A stretch of DNA of 64,000 nucleotides from Trueperella bonasi (GTDB taxonomy: Bacteria; Actinomycetota; Actinomycetes; Actinomycetales; Actinomycetaceae). Shown here piece after piece: positions 17,522 to 26,462 of the stretch. How positions within the stretch are numbered: the stretch's first letter is position 1; each line of letters starts with the position of its first letter. The stretch is taken from the NCBI RefSeq assembly GCF_030811535.1, contig NZ_JAUSQX010000001.1, positions 1,798,001 through 1,862,000 on the forward strand, given 5' to 3'. The position numbers were made by a program, and so were the translations under genes. Below the pieces are notes generated by a model that searched no databases, was not told the origin of the DNA, and worked only from the letters and a program-made list of their open reading frames with translations.

Positions 17522-18283
17522 GTGGTTTCCCCTGCGGATAGACGTCAACAAATTGTGGCAACCCTCGTTAAATACGGTGAAAACACAGTTGAGGAGCTTG
17601 CACGAGAGCTGGACGTCTCATCGATGACGATTTATCGGGACGTGGCCGAACTGGAAGCTGCAAGCTTAGTCACACGGCGCAGGGGAATGATACGAGCGGC
17701 GGACTCTTCACTCGTAGAGTCCGCCGCCGCCATCCGAATTTCAAGCAACGAGGAGGTCAAAGATACGCTCGCTGCCGGCGTCGTCCAATATCTGCGGCCT
17801 GGGTTATCAGTTTGCCTCGACGATTCGACAACCAATTTGTCACTTCTTACGCATTTAGAAAATATGCAGCCGATAACCGTCATTACGAATGCGGAGTTCA
17901 TCGCCAAAGAGGTCCGCGCTCAACGGGATACCGAGCTCATTCTCACTGGCGGCACGTACGAAACCTGGGCTGATGCCTATTCCGGTTTGATCACGGAATC
18001 AACGATTGCATCTGTGCGTGCGGACGTGTGCGTGATGTCAGCGACGGCCGTGGATCTCCATCACCACTACCACCCCTCGCAGTCCATCTCCCGCGTCAAG
18101 CGTGCCATGCTCGCATCATCACGCTTTAGTATTCTCGCGATTGACGCTTCCAAGCTAGAGCGATCAGCACTGTTCAAGGTCGGAGACCTCAAAGAATTCG
18201 ATGTGATTGTTGCGGACTCCAGACTGCCAGACGACTACATCGCTCAGTTACAAGAGAACGGACACCATGTCGACCTTGCTTGA
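17522..18283 (+). CDS. DeoR-family transcriptional regulator
   Basis: A 253-residue regulator. The N-terminal winged helix reads [22 protein letters not shown] (cited parts: ELDVSSMTIYRDV), the DeoR signature. The C-terminal sugar-phosphate sensor domain has SVCLDDSTTNLSLLTHL, LTGGTYE and LAIDASKLERSALF. Effectors of this family are usually phosphorylated sugars. The GTG start follows AGGAGG. As the last gene of the kinase/dehydrogenase cassette it probably represses its own operon in the absence of substrate, likely through the inverted repeat at 14818. Confidence 0.92.
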   Translation: MVSPADRRQQIVATLVKYGENTVEELARELDVSSMTIYRDVAELEAASLVTRRRGMIRAADSSLVESAAAIRISSNEEVKDTLAAGVVQYLRPGLSVCLDDSTTNLSLLTHLENMQPITVITNAEFIAKEVRAQRDTELILTGGTYETWADAYSGLITESTIASVRADVCVMSATAVDLHHHYHPSQSISRVKRAMLASSRFSILAIDASKLERSALFKVGDLKEFDVIVADSRLPDDYIAQLQENGHHVDLA

Positions 18284-18298
18284 GCCCCGGCGAGTCCG

Positions 18299-18997
18299 TT
18301 AGCGCCCGCGCATAGCCCTGCGATCAGGGCGGGCGTTGAACGGATCGATACCCTTCGGGATCGGCAGGGCGTTTGTTGGAATCGCTTTCATGCGAGCCGA
18401 AACCGCCGCGACCTCGTCATGGCTCATAACCTTCGGCAAGCGTTTAATGTGTTTTTCGAGCTTCATCAGCGGAATCTGATCGTCGTCGTTTCCAGCCTTC
18501 ACAACCTGGATCGGTGCCGACGGCGCAACACGCTTAATCGCCTTCCGCTCGTCGTTAAGAAGCCGGTTCACCCGCCCGGTGGGACCTTCGGTGATCAGCA
18601 CGATCCCCGGGCGCCCAATTGCCCGATACACCATATCCTGTGTGCGTGCATTAAAACGTACCGGCTCCTGTTCGATCACCCAGCCGCGCTTAATATTCGA
18701 CAGCACCGCACCCACGGCGCCGGGCATCCCATCGATCTGCGCAAACGAGGCACGTTTGACCAGCTGAACAAGCACGATTAACGCTAGCGTGATACCCATC
18801 ATCAGGCCAATAAGAACCCAAATGATCCACTGTTTCGTGGTGGCGCCACCGATAACACCAATCGCGATACCAAGTAGGAAGGCACAAAGAATCGCCCACG
18901 GCGCCCACGAATACGTTTCCTTAGACACCCGATAGGCATCGCCGAGATAGCTATACCACCGCTTTTTCTTGGGCTTGTTCTTCTTGTCCCTGGCCAT
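18299..18997 (-). CDS. DUF4191 membrane protein
   Basis: A 232-residue protein with a very basic N-terminus (MARDKKNKPKKKRW). Two adjacent transmembrane helices span about residues 32-52 and 56-80, and a conserved cytosolic domain (GAVGAVLSNIKRGW, IGRPGIVLITEGP, RVAP) ends in a basic tail. DUF4191 occurs throughout Actinobacteria near lipoate and 2-oxoacid dehydrogenase genes, but its function is unknown. GAGGAA precedes the ATG at good spacing. Confidence 0.93.
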   Translation of the reverse strand: MARDKKNKPKKKRWYSYLGDAYRVSKETYSWAPWAILCAFLLGIAIGVIGGATTKQWIIWVLIGLMMGITLALIVLVQLVKRASFAQIDGMPGAVGAVLSNIKRGWVIEQEPVRFNARTQDMVYRAIGRPGIVLITEGPTGRVNRLLNDERKAIKRVAPSAPIQVVKAGNDDDQIPLMKLEKHIKRLPKVMSHDEVAAVSARMKAIPTNALPIPKGIDPFNARPDRRAMRGR

Positions 18998-19066
18998 CGC
19001 ACTTCCTCGTCTAGTTCATCCACGCTCGAGTTTAGTAGATGAAGGTTACTAGCTCAAAGAATGCGC

Positions 19067-20278
19067 CTAGCGCGCGGCGAATGCCCGCTGATCGGCTCGG
19101 CCCGCTGTGGCAGCAACGACGGCGATTCCCAGCCCGCACAGCGCGGCGGCAAAGAATCCGAAGTCAATATTCGATTCGAGAATGTTCCCGATCAGTGCAC
19201 TGGCAGCAGCAACGCCCAACACGTTCGCAGAGACGATAGCCGTGTTTGCCACGCCGTCGCCACCCTTGGGCGCCCACTTACCCGCAAGTGTAAAGATCGA
19301 CACGCCAATTGGGCCAATGAAAATACCGGCGAAAAACACCAGGGCGGCCAGCGTGATGCCGGACGTCGCCAGCGAACAAGCCGCTGCACCAATGAGCAGC
19401 CCGAGCCCACCAACAAAAATACGCGCTACGAACGTGAACCGAGCGGGCAACGCGACGGCGATCAGAGCCGTGATCGCAGCGCCCAATCCCATGAATGCGT
19501 AAATCAACCCGCCTAGGCCCTCTAGGCCGTTGCTTTCCGCGAAGGCAGTGACGGTGGTTTGCATCGCGCCAAAGAACATTCCCATGAACACCATGGAAAG
19601 TAATGGGGTACGAGTATGGCGAAGAATCGTGCCAAACGACGGGCTGGGCGAGCCGTCGTCGTTGATTGACGGGCCGCGTGCGTGCTTGGAGAGCGCGAAG
19701 GGAATCACGCACGTGCCAACAATGATGGCCGCAAGAATCATAGGAGCAGCGGGGGAGAGGGCCGCGGCGATAATGCCAACGGCTGCGGGGCCGAGCACGA
19801 AAACCAGTTCGTCATTAACAGTCTCCCACGACATCGCTGCTGGAAGCTGCTTGCGCGAAGCTATGGGATACCAGCGCACACGGGCTAGCGGGCCGATCGG
19901 GCACGTGGTGATACCAACGGCTGCGGCGTTGGCCACAAGTGATGCGGTAGCTGGTTGGCGTGGTGCCAGCCAGACAAGTAAAAGAATGAAGAAAACATTG
20001 AGCGGCGCGATGAGCAGCAACGGCGTGCGCTGGCCAAAACGATCTGTCAGCCTGCCGATCAACACGTTGCCGATACCGTTGGCGATTGCGAATCCTGCCG
20101 AACAGTAGGCGGCTACTGCCACCGAGCCGGTCGATGCAACGATGAGTGTGAGCACTCCGATGATGATCATTGCGGTTGGCAGGCGCCCGAAGAAGGAAAT
20201 GACGAGGTAGGGATAGCCCACCAACTGAGGCAATTCGCGGTATCCCGAAAACGCCGAGCTAAAACTACTCAATGTCAT
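19067..20278 (-). CDS. Major facilitator superfamily transporter
   Basis: A 403-residue membrane protein with about twelve hydrophobic segments. The cytoplasmic loop motif between helices two and three is visible as IGRLTDRFGQRTPLL (the GxxxDRxGRR-type signature). A charged linker (KHARGPSINDDGSPSPSF) separates the two halves. Substrate is not identifiable; the family includes drug and sugar exporters. The start at ATG 20278 has a short AGAGA ribosome site; the TTG at 20302 is possible but lies close to the apparent -10 (TAAGAT). Confidence 0.9.
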   Translation of the reverse strand: MTLSSFSSAFSGYRELPQLVGYPYLVISFFGRLPTAMIIIGVLTLIVASTGSVAVAAYCSAGFAIANGIGNVLIGRLTDRFGQRTPLLLIAPLNVFFILLLVWLAPRQPATASLVANAAAVGITTCPIGPLARVRWYPIASRKQLPAAMSWETVNDELVFVLGPAAVGIIAAALSPAAPMILAAIIVGTCVIPFALSKHARGPSINDDGSPSPSFGTILRHTRTPLLSMVFMGMFFGAMQTTVTAFAESNGLEGLGGLIYAFMGLGAAITALIAVALPARFTFVARIFVGGLGLLIGAAACSLATSGITLAALVFFAGIFIGPIGVSIFTLAGKWAPKGGDGVANTAIVSANVLGVAAASALIGNILESNIDFGFFAAALCGLGIAVVAATAGRADQRAFAAR

Positions 20279-20386
20279 CCATTCTCTTGTGCAACATGCC
20301 AATCTTAGTCCGCTCGAGCGTGTCTAGCCGAGTTAGCGCTGTGGATAAAGATCACGGTAGAGCGAGCCGTGTGGTGAGCTAGGGGC

Positions 20387-20830
20387 ATGTACGTGCGCGA
20401 ACTTTCTCGATGGTTAGCTGTGTGTGCCTTGTTTGCCACACTCATTGGTGCCGGTTTCGGGCTTGCCCAAACGACGACGGATTGGCTCGCCTACGCTCAA
20501 ACGCGCGTGGATTCGCGCAATGCGGCGATGACGAGCGGGACGTGGGAAGAACTTGCAGCTTTGACAGTTCCGGATTCACCCGCGCGGCGAGCCGATGAGG
20601 AACTGTGGACGTGGCTCGAGACGGAGGGTGCGAGTGTGGACACGATTGTTACTCAGGTTCATAGTGCCGAGCTGATCGACCGCCACGGGCCCGTGCTTGA
20701 AGTACGGTCGGTACAGGTTGGAGCGCACGTCTCGACCAGTGAGAGCAACAATTCGGCTACCCCGATTTGCCGCCGATGGCACATGCGTGACGGACTTTTG
20801 CTCGATATTCTGCCGTGCCCTGTGCCGTAA
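20387..20830 (+). CDS. Secreted or membrane-anchored hypothetical protein
   Basis: A 147-residue protein. One N-terminal hydrophobic segment (WLAVCALFATLIGAGFGLA) acts as a signal peptide or anchor, followed by an extracytoplasmic domain of about 115 residues with two cysteines near the C-terminus (ICRRW, LPCPVP) that could form a disulfide. I do not recognise a family. The sequence has features of a small actinobacterial export-coupled protein (inference). Its stop codon lies inside the arm of a strong terminator hairpin. A GTG at 20393 is an alternative start. Confidence 0.65.
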   Translation: MYVRELSRWLAVCALFATLIGAGFGLAQTTTDWLAYAQTRVDSRNAAMTSGTWEELAALTVPDSPARRADEELWTWLETEGASVDTIVTQVHSAELIDRHGPVLEVRSVQVGAHVSTSESNNSATPICRRWHMRDGLLLDILPCPVP

Positions 20831-20880
20831 GCGCTGCAGCGGCCCCTAGATGGAAATCTAGGGGCCGCTGCAGCGCTTAC
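20827..20880. terminator. Very strong bidirectional terminator (24-bp perfect arms)
   Basis: Bases 20827-20850 and 20857-20880 are perfect reverse complements around a six-base loop TGGAAA. The upstream arm includes the TAA stop of the preceding gene. The convergent sucB ends 18 bases further on, so one hairpin can stop both transcripts. No clear T-run follows. Confidence 0.75.
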
Positions 20881-20897
20881 GTTAGAGCTCTGTTCTT

Positions 20898-22598
20898 CTA
20901 GAGCACGTCTGGGAAGTCACCCTCTTCGAGGCGGATCTTCACATCGCGCAAGTAACGCGAGGCATCTGCGCCGTCGACGATCCGGTGATCGTACGAGATC
21001 GACAGGATGCACTTGTTGCGAATAGCAATCACATCGTTGCCGTCCTGATCCTTGATCACACCCGGTGCCTTGTAGATCATGCCCGTGCCAAGAATGGCCA
21101 CGTTTGGCTGGTTAATGATCGGCGTATCAGCGATCGCACCGGCAGAACCGGTGTTCGTGATCGTGAACGTCGAACCACCAAGCTCATCGGGCTTGATCTT
21201 GCCGTCACGCGTACGTGCCGCCAGATCAACGATTGCCTTCGAAATACCCGCGATGTTCAGATCGCCAGCATTCTTAATCACCGGAACGAACAGGCCGCGA
21301 TCGGTATCTACCGCGATGCCGATGTTTTCAACATCGTGGTAGACGATCTCGTTGTCTTCAACGGAGGAATTGATGATCGGGTGGGCCTTGAGCGCCTCGG
21401 TTGCGGCCTGGACGAAGAACGGCAAGAACGTGAGGTTTACGCCTTCGCGTGCAGCAAATCCTGCCTTCGCCTTCGCACGCAAGTTCCAAATCCGGGTGAC
21501 ATCCACCTCCATAAACGTGGTCAGCTGAGCCGATGTCTCGAGCGATTCCACCATGTGCTTGGCGATCGCACGGCGAACACCCGTCATCTTCTGACGGGTA
21601 CCGCGCAGCGAAGCAACTTCCTTCGCCTTCTCGGCAATCTGCGCCTTCGCCGTACCCTGCGAAGCAGGAGCTGCTGGAGCCTGCGCTGCCGGCTGAGCAG
21701 GTGCGGCCTGCGCCTGCTTTGCAGCCTCAGCTGCGGCCTCAACATCTTGGCGGCGGATTCGCCCACCGACGCCCGAGCCCTCAACTGAATCAAGGTCAAC
21801 ACCAAGATCCTTTGCAAGCTTACGAATAATCGGGGTCACGTAAGCAGACTTGCCGCCCTCCGGAGCTGCTGACTTCGGTGCTTCGGGAGCTGCCTGCTCC
21901 TGAGCGGGTTTAGCTGGCGCAGGCTCAGCCTTCGGCTCTTCAGCCTGTGGCGCAGGAGCCGCGGGTTCTTCAGCCTTTGGCTCTTCTGCCGGTTCGCTCG
22001 CCGGTGCTTCGCCGCCGATGATGGCGAGAACGGTGCCAACGGCAACGGTCTCATCCTCGCCGACCTTAATTTCGGAAATCACGCCAGCAGCGGGGGCGGG
22101 AACCTCGGTATCAACCTTGTCAGTTGACACTTCAAGAATTGGTTCATCTTCCTCAACCTCGTCGCCGACTTCCTTCAGCCAGGTGGTCACGGTACCTTCA
22201 TCTACCGATTCACCAAGCGCGGGCATCTTCACTTCGACGCCGCTACCGCCGCGACTTGCAGGCGTGCTCTCCTGCTCGGACGCTTCGGGCTGAGCTGCGG
22301 GTTCGGCCTCGGGCTCTGCTTCCTGATCTGCCAGTGAGTCGCCAGATCCACCGGCATTCGAGCCGTCTCCGATGTAACCAAGAATCGCACCGACTTCAAC
22401 GGTCTCATCTTCGCCAACCTCGATCGATTCGAGTACGCCGGAAGCGGGGGAGGGAACTTCGGTGTCAACCTTGTCAGTTGACACTTCGAGGATGGGCTCG
22501 TCGATCTCGACTTCGTCGCCAACTTCTTTCAGCCACGTGGTGACGGTGCCCTCTTCAACGGATTCGCCCAGTGCGGGCATTTTAATGGGTTCAGACAT
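20898..22598 (-). CDS. sucB: Dihydrolipoamide acyltransferase E2 with two lipoyl domains
   Basis: A 566-residue E2. Two biotinyl/lipoyl domains (about residues 1-78 and 121-198) each carry the lipoylation motif EVSTDKVDTEVP. Pro/Ala/Glu-rich linkers follow each. The E1/E3-binding domain (YVTPIIRKLAKDLGVDL) and the catalytic domain, ending SYDHRIVDGADA with the active-site histidine, complete the protein. Actinobacteria commonly use one such protein (DlaT type) as the E2 for pyruvate dehydrogenase, and AceE is nearby at 4712-7468. It is second in an operon, 14 bases after lpd. The annotation as succinyl- or acetyltransferase cannot be settled from sequence alone. Confidence 0.95.
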   Translation of the reverse strand: MSEPIKMPALGESVEEGTVTTWLKEVGDEVEIDEPILEVSTDKVDTEVPSPASGVLESIEVGEDETVEVGAILGYIGDGSNAGGSGDSLADQEAEPEAEPAAQPEASEQESTPASRGGSGVEVKMPALGESVDEGTVTTWLKEVGDEVEEDEPILEVSTDKVDTEVPAPAAGVISEIKVGEDETVAVGTVLAIIGGEAPASEPAEEPKAEEPAAPAPQAEEPKAEPAPAKPAQEQAAPEAPKSAAPEGGKSAYVTPIIRKLAKDLGVDLDSVEGSGVGGRIRRQDVEAAAEAAKQAQAAPAQPAAQAPAAPASQGTAKAQIAEKAKEVASLRGTRQKMTGVRRAIAKHMVESLETSAQLTTFMEVDVTRIWNLRAKAKAGFAAREGVNLTFLPFFVQAATEALKAHPIINSSVEDNEIVYHDVENIGIAVDTDRGLFVPVIKNAGDLNIAGISKAIVDLAARTRDGKIKPDELGGSTFTITNTGSAGAIADTPIINQPNVAILGTGMIYKAPGVIKDQDGNDVIAIRNKCILSISYDHRIVDGADASRYLRDVKIRLEEGDFPDVL

Positions 22599-22612
22599 AA
22601 CTCAACGTCTCC

Positions 22613-23986
22613 TTAGTTGTTATGAAGCGGCGTGCCAGCAAGTGCAAGGATCGCCTCGCCAACGGCCTCGTTTTGCGTCGGATGGGCATGGACCAGATTC
22701 GCGAAGTCTTCCGGCACCGATTCCCAAGCAACCATGAGCATACCCTCACCAACCTGCTCGCCCATGCGAGCACCAATGGCGTGGAAGCCAACGATCGGTC
22801 CGTCCTTTTCACGCACGAGCTTAACGAAGCCCTGTGCGCCAAGCATCTGCGATTTTCCATTGCCCGCAAGGTTAAACATTGCTGTTTCAACGTTATCCTT
22901 ACCGAACTTTTCTTCAGCCTTCTGCTGGCTCAGGCCAACCGAGGCAATCTCCGGATTCGAGAACGTCACCTTAGGAATCAGATCCTCGTCGATTTCCCGC
23001 GGGTTCATACCGGCAATTTCTTCGGCCACGAATGTGCCCTGCAAGTAGCCACGATGCGCAAGCTGGACCCCCGGAACGATGTCGCCAACCGCGTAAATGT
23101 TTCCAACACCGGTATGGAGGCGCTCGTTGGTAATCACGAATTCGCGATCGATCTTGATGCCTTGCTCTTCGTAACCTAGATTTGCCGTCGCAGCACCTCG
23201 GCCAATAGCGATCAGCAAGTATTCGGCATCGTACTGTTTGCCGTCTTGGGTGAAGACGTGCACGCCGTCGTCATCTTCCTCAACCCGGTCAAACATCATG
23301 TTCGTCTTGAAATTGATCTTTCGGCGCCGGAACTGACGCTCAAGCATCTTCGACACGTCCAGATCCTCATTCGGCACAAGATTCTTCATGCCTTCGATGA
23401 TGGTGACCTCGGCGCCAAGCGACTTCCACACGGAAGCAAACTCGCACCCAATCACGCCACCACCAAGAACGATCACCGAACCCGGCACCTTATCCAGCTG
23501 GAGTGCTTTTTCGGAGGTGATCACGCGATCGGTGATCTTCTGGCCGATCGTCTTCGAATACGAACCCGTAGCAAGCACAATGTTCTTACCCTTGACCTGC
23601 TGGCCATTGACCTCGACGGTATCTTGCGCAACAAGGCGCCCGTAACCTTCATAAACATCGATCTTCCGCGATGCAATCAGGCCCGATAGCCCCTTGTGCA
23701 TCTGAGCAACGACCCCGTCTTTGTAGCTGTTCAGCGCGCCCATATCGACGCCCTCAAACGAGCCCAGAATGCCAATCTTTTCCGAATCGCGCATCTCATC
23801 TGCAACCTCGGCGGCATGCAGGAGGGCCTTCGTTGGGATACAACCGCGATGCAAACACGTGCCGCCCAACTTATCGCCCTCAATGAGCGCAACCTTCATT
23901 CCGATCTGTGCCGAACGGAGTGCTGCCGCATACCCGCCAGAGCCCGCACCGAGAACGACTACGTCGTATTCCTGTGAATCAGTCAC
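22613..23986 (-). CDS. lpd: Dihydrolipoyl dehydrogenase E3
   Basis: A 457-residue flavoprotein that reoxidises dihydrolipoamide on E2 with NAD+. The FAD motif is VVLGAGSGGYAAALRSAQ, the redox-active pair is GGTCLHRGCIPTKAL, the NAD motif is IVLGGGVIGCEFA, and the C-terminal catalytic base lies in HAHPTQNEAVGEA (His-Pro-Thr-Xaa-Xaa-Glu). Translation starts at GTG 23986 after GGGAGAGG. It is first in the lpd-sucB operon and supports the AceE/SucB complex. Confidence 0.97.
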   Translation of the reverse strand: MTDSQEYDVVVLGAGSGGYAAALRSAQIGMKVALIEGDKLGGTCLHRGCIPTKALLHAAEVADEMRDSEKIGILGSFEGVDMGALNSYKDGVVAQMHKGLSGLIASRKIDVYEGYGRLVAQDTVEVNGQQVKGKNIVLATGSYSKTIGQKITDRVITSEKALQLDKVPGSVIVLGGGVIGCEFASVWKSLGAEVTIIEGMKNLVPNEDLDVSKMLERQFRRRKINFKTNMMFDRVEEDDDGVHVFTQDGKQYDAEYLLIAIGRGAATANLGYEEQGIKIDREFVITNERLHTGVGNIYAVGDIVPGVQLAHRGYLQGTFVAEEIAGMNPREIDEDLIPKVTFSNPEIASVGLSQQKAEEKFGKDNVETAMFNLAGNGKSQMLGAQGFVKLVREKDGPIVGFHAIGARMGEQVGEGMLMVAWESVPEDFANLVHAHPTQNEAVGEAILALAGTPLHNN

Positions 23987-24119
23987 TTACCTCTCCCTCG
24001 AGATTTCGATGTGCTGGACGTTCCAGTTCCCTACAAGTGTAAGTATTCCACTTTGGCCCCCAATTTTCACGGCTGTCTGCCAACTCGTCCAATGGCTGAA
24101 ATATCAAGGCCGTGAACGA

Positions 24120-24125
24120 TACACT
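24120..24125 (+). promoter_or_regulatory. -10 box, leaderless start
   Basis: TACACT lies six bases before the ATG at 24132, which supports the short reading of this gene. Confidence 0.45.
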
Positions 24126-24131
24126 TTGGAA

Positions 24132-24455
24132 ATGGGTTTATTCTCTCGGAAAAATAAAGGTGGCCCGCTTTCGCAGCGGCGCGCGCGAACAATCACGCTT
24201 AGTCATTTGCGCGAATTTGCAAGCACACGCGAAGGCGTGGCCGCCTACTACGAGCGAGAAACCTCGCGCGCGCCGAGCGCCATCGTGTTGGTAGCGATCG
24301 ACGGGGAGTGGACCAGACGCAAAGTCCCCAGCTTCTCAGACGCACAAAACGTGGCCCAAGAGCTGGGGATCTCGCTGTTTGACGTGGCCGCTACCGGCTA
24401 TCCTCGCGCCATGCGGGAATGGTCAGCGAGGAATCCGGGTTCGCAGACCCGCTAG
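24132..24455 (+). CDS. Small hypothetical protein
   Basis: A 107-residue, basic, soluble protein. After a charged N-terminus (MGLFSRKNKGG) comes a segment IVLVAIDGEWTRRKVPSFSDA and an alpha-helical stretch with AQELGISLFDVAATGYP. I recall similar short proteins beside pepA in other Actinobacteria, without a known role. A longer in-frame reading back to 23769 overlaps lpd and is rejected because a -10 box sits six bases before 24132. It converges on pepA. Confidence 0.75.
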   Translation: MGLFSRKNKGGPLSQRRARTITLSHLREFASTREGVAAYYERETSRAPSAIVLVAIDGEWTRRKVPSFSDAQNVAQELGISLFDVAATGYPRAMREWSARNPGSQTR

Positions 24456-24482
24456 GCACGGCCGATGCCAGCCAGCGCGCTT

Positions 24483-25892
24483 TTAATTCGTGGCTTCAAG
24501 CGCGCCAAGCATCGTGCGTAACATAACGCCCGTTGCTCCCTTAGGCGTGGCGCCGTAAGGCTTTGAACGGTTGAACGACGGCCCGGCGATGTCCAAGTGC
24601 ACCCAGTTCGGCGCGTCCACAAATTCCTTCAAAAACAGGCCGGCGGTCAGCATTCCACCGAAGCGGCTACCGGAGTTTTGCAGATCGGCGACGTCGGAAT
24701 CCAAAGATTCGCGCAGGTGCTGCGGCAACGGCATGTGCCACGCATCCTCACCCACCTTCTTCGCAATACCAGCAATCTCCTTGGCGTACTCGCAAGTGCC
24801 CATCACGCCGGTTGTACGCTCACCGAGTGCAACCATCTGCGCGCCGGTAAGAGTGGCGATATCGATAACCTTCTCCGGCTTTTCTTCGCACGCCAACAGC
24901 AAGCCGTCAGCCAGGACGAGCCGGCCTTCGGCGTCAGTGTTGTTGATTTCCACCGAGGTGCCGTTGCGGTAGACGATCACATCGTCCGGATGCCCAGCCT
25001 TACCTGACACCATGTTCTCTGCCAAGCACAGCCAACCAACAACCTTCTTCTTGAGGCCCAGGCGAGCGGCGGCGATCAAAGTGTTGAGCACGGTTGCGGC
25101 GCCCGCCATGTCGGTCTTCATCTCCGTCATCGCATTCGACGGCTTGAGCGAGTAACCGCCGGTATCGAACGTAATGCCCTTACCGACAAGCGCGATCGTC
25201 TCACCTTCGGCGCCTTCGGGATTCCACTCGATGCGGACCAAGCGCGGGCCATTGGCAGAGCCACGGCCAACCTGCAGATGGCCGTAAGCGCCGATCTCCT
25301 CAAGTTCTTTTTCCCGATACACCTTGACGTCAAGCCCAGCAGCAGACGCCTCGTCCTCAGCGATCTGCGCAAGAGTTTCTGGAACCAAATCGTTAGGTGC
25401 AAGGTTCACAAGATCACGAGTGCGATTAATTTGCTCCGCGATCACCTGGCCTCGATTCAACGCCTGCTCGTCGTCAGATGCCAAAATTAGCGTGCCAAGC
25501 GGTGCCTTCTTCGGCTCCTTGTACTCGGCAAACACATAGGCGCCGGTCAACGCACCTTCGGCGGCCTCGGCGACGTCGTCTACCTCACTTGCGAGCACGA
25601 CTTCGCCAACTCCGGCAGCGGCACGCGCAAGATCGCCAACGGCGGCCCGCGTCGTCGTTTTCTCATCACGCAACACTGCGAATACGGCAAACTTCGGATC
25701 GGCGGGATTTACCAGGCGAACAACGCCTGTTTTGGGCGCATCGAGCGTAGCAAGCGCCGATTCAACGCCCTTGACGAACTCCGAATCAGTCACGAGGGTG
25801 TCAATGGAATAGGAATCGTCGTCTTTCCGCGCAAAAACTGCGAGGTTACGGCTGAGGTCTTGAGTAAATTCTGTGCTATTAATTTCAGTCAT
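24483..25892 (-). CDS. pepA: Leucyl aminopeptidase (M17)
   Basis: A 469-residue, two-metal aminopeptidase. The C-terminal catalytic domain contains VGKGITFDTGGYSLKPS (metal ligands Lys and Asp), MKTDMAGAA, and the M17 signature NTDAEGRLVLADGL with catalytic aspartate, glutamate and arginine. It releases N-terminal residues and takes part in peptide turnover. The ATG at 25892 is chosen because TATACT sits six bases upstream, whereas the GTG at 25898 would lie upstream of the expected transcript start. Confidence 0.96.
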   Translation of the reverse strand: MTEINSTEFTQDLSRNLAVFARKDDDSYSIDTLVTDSEFVKGVESALATLDAPKTGVVRLVNPADPKFAVFAVLRDEKTTTRAAVGDLARAAAGVGEVVLASEVDDVAEAAEGALTGAYVFAEYKEPKKAPLGTLILASDDEQALNRGQVIAEQINRTRDLVNLAPNDLVPETLAQIAEDEASAAGLDVKVYREKELEEIGAYGHLQVGRGSANGPRLVRIEWNPEGAEGETIALVGKGITFDTGGYSLKPSNAMTEMKTDMAGAATVLNTLIAAARLGLKKKVVGWLCLAENMVSGKAGHPDDVIVYRNGTSVEINNTDAEGRLVLADGLLLACEEKPEKVIDIATLTGAQMVALGERTTGVMGTCEYAKEIAGIAKKVGEDAWHMPLPQHLRESLDSDVADLQNSGSRFGGMLTAGLFLKEFVDAPNWVHLDIAGPSFNRSKPYGATPKGATGVMLRTMLGALEATN

Positions 25893-25898
25893 GTGCAC

Positions 25899-25904
25899 AG
25901 TATA
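25899..25904 (-). promoter_or_regulatory. -10 box, leaderless pepA
   Basis: TATACT on the minus strand, six bases before ATG 25892, is one of the best -10 matches in the window. Confidence 0.55.
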
Positions 25905-26006
25905 GAGCCGCTACCAGTTAAGGAGCGATTCCGCACAGTAGGCCGGGAACTAATACTAGCGTGGCGTGGTAACGTTTAGACTCTTGAACGTCGGAAGGAG
26001 TTGTCA

Positions 26007-26447
26007 GTGAGCGAAACCACATTGAGCGACACCCGCTCTCGTGCGCGTGGATGGCCGTTAGCGCTCATTGCTGCTTTATGCATCGGCGCGCTCGTCATCA
26101 CGTGGCGGGCGGTTGTCGACGCAACTGACGCCTTCACTTCCGGCAATTACGGCGTTGGTGTGACGTCGGTGCTGGCCGCTGCCGCGTGGACTCTCGGATG
26201 CGTTGGTATCGTTCACAACGGCAGGCGCATGCGAATGGTTGCATTCGCGGCGTGGATCATCAACCTTTTTGGTGTGATCGTTGGGCTTATTGCACCCGAC
26301 CTGTTCTCTCGGGAAAACCCGTGGTCTAACGGGGGAGCGACCTACTTTTACTTACCCACCCTCGGCGCGATGGTAGCGATGGTGTGGCTCGTATGGTCAA
26401 GGCCCGCCGCTGTAGCCGCCCGCCAGTTAGAAGAATCGCGCGAGTAA
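26007..26447 (+). CDS. Four-helix membrane protein of unknown function
   Basis: A 146-residue protein. Hydrophobic helices lie at about residues 15-35, 48-68, 80-100 and 113-131, joined by short loops, so it is integral to the membrane. The GTG at 26007 is favoured over TTG 26001 because AAGGAG lies six bases upstream. I recognise no catalytic motif. It is convergent with the DUF3043 gene, which ends 16 bases further on. Confidence 0.8.
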   Translation: MSETTLSDTRSRARGWPLALIAALCIGALVITWRAVVDATDAFTSGNYGVGVTSVLAAAAWTLGCVGIVHNGRRMRMVAFAAWIINLFGVIVGLIAPDLFSRENPWSNGGATYFYLPTLGAMVAMVWLVWSRPAAVAARQLEESRE

Positions 26448-26462
26448 CTCGATCAGTAACCG

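Noticed and set aside
20985-21788. A 267-residue reading opposite sucB
   Set aside because: It is the Arg-rich shadow of the E2 gene on the other strand.
20902-22560. Two repeated lipoyl modules taken as an assembly duplication
   Set aside because: The copies differ at many synonymous positions and two lipoyl domains are normal for this E2 class.
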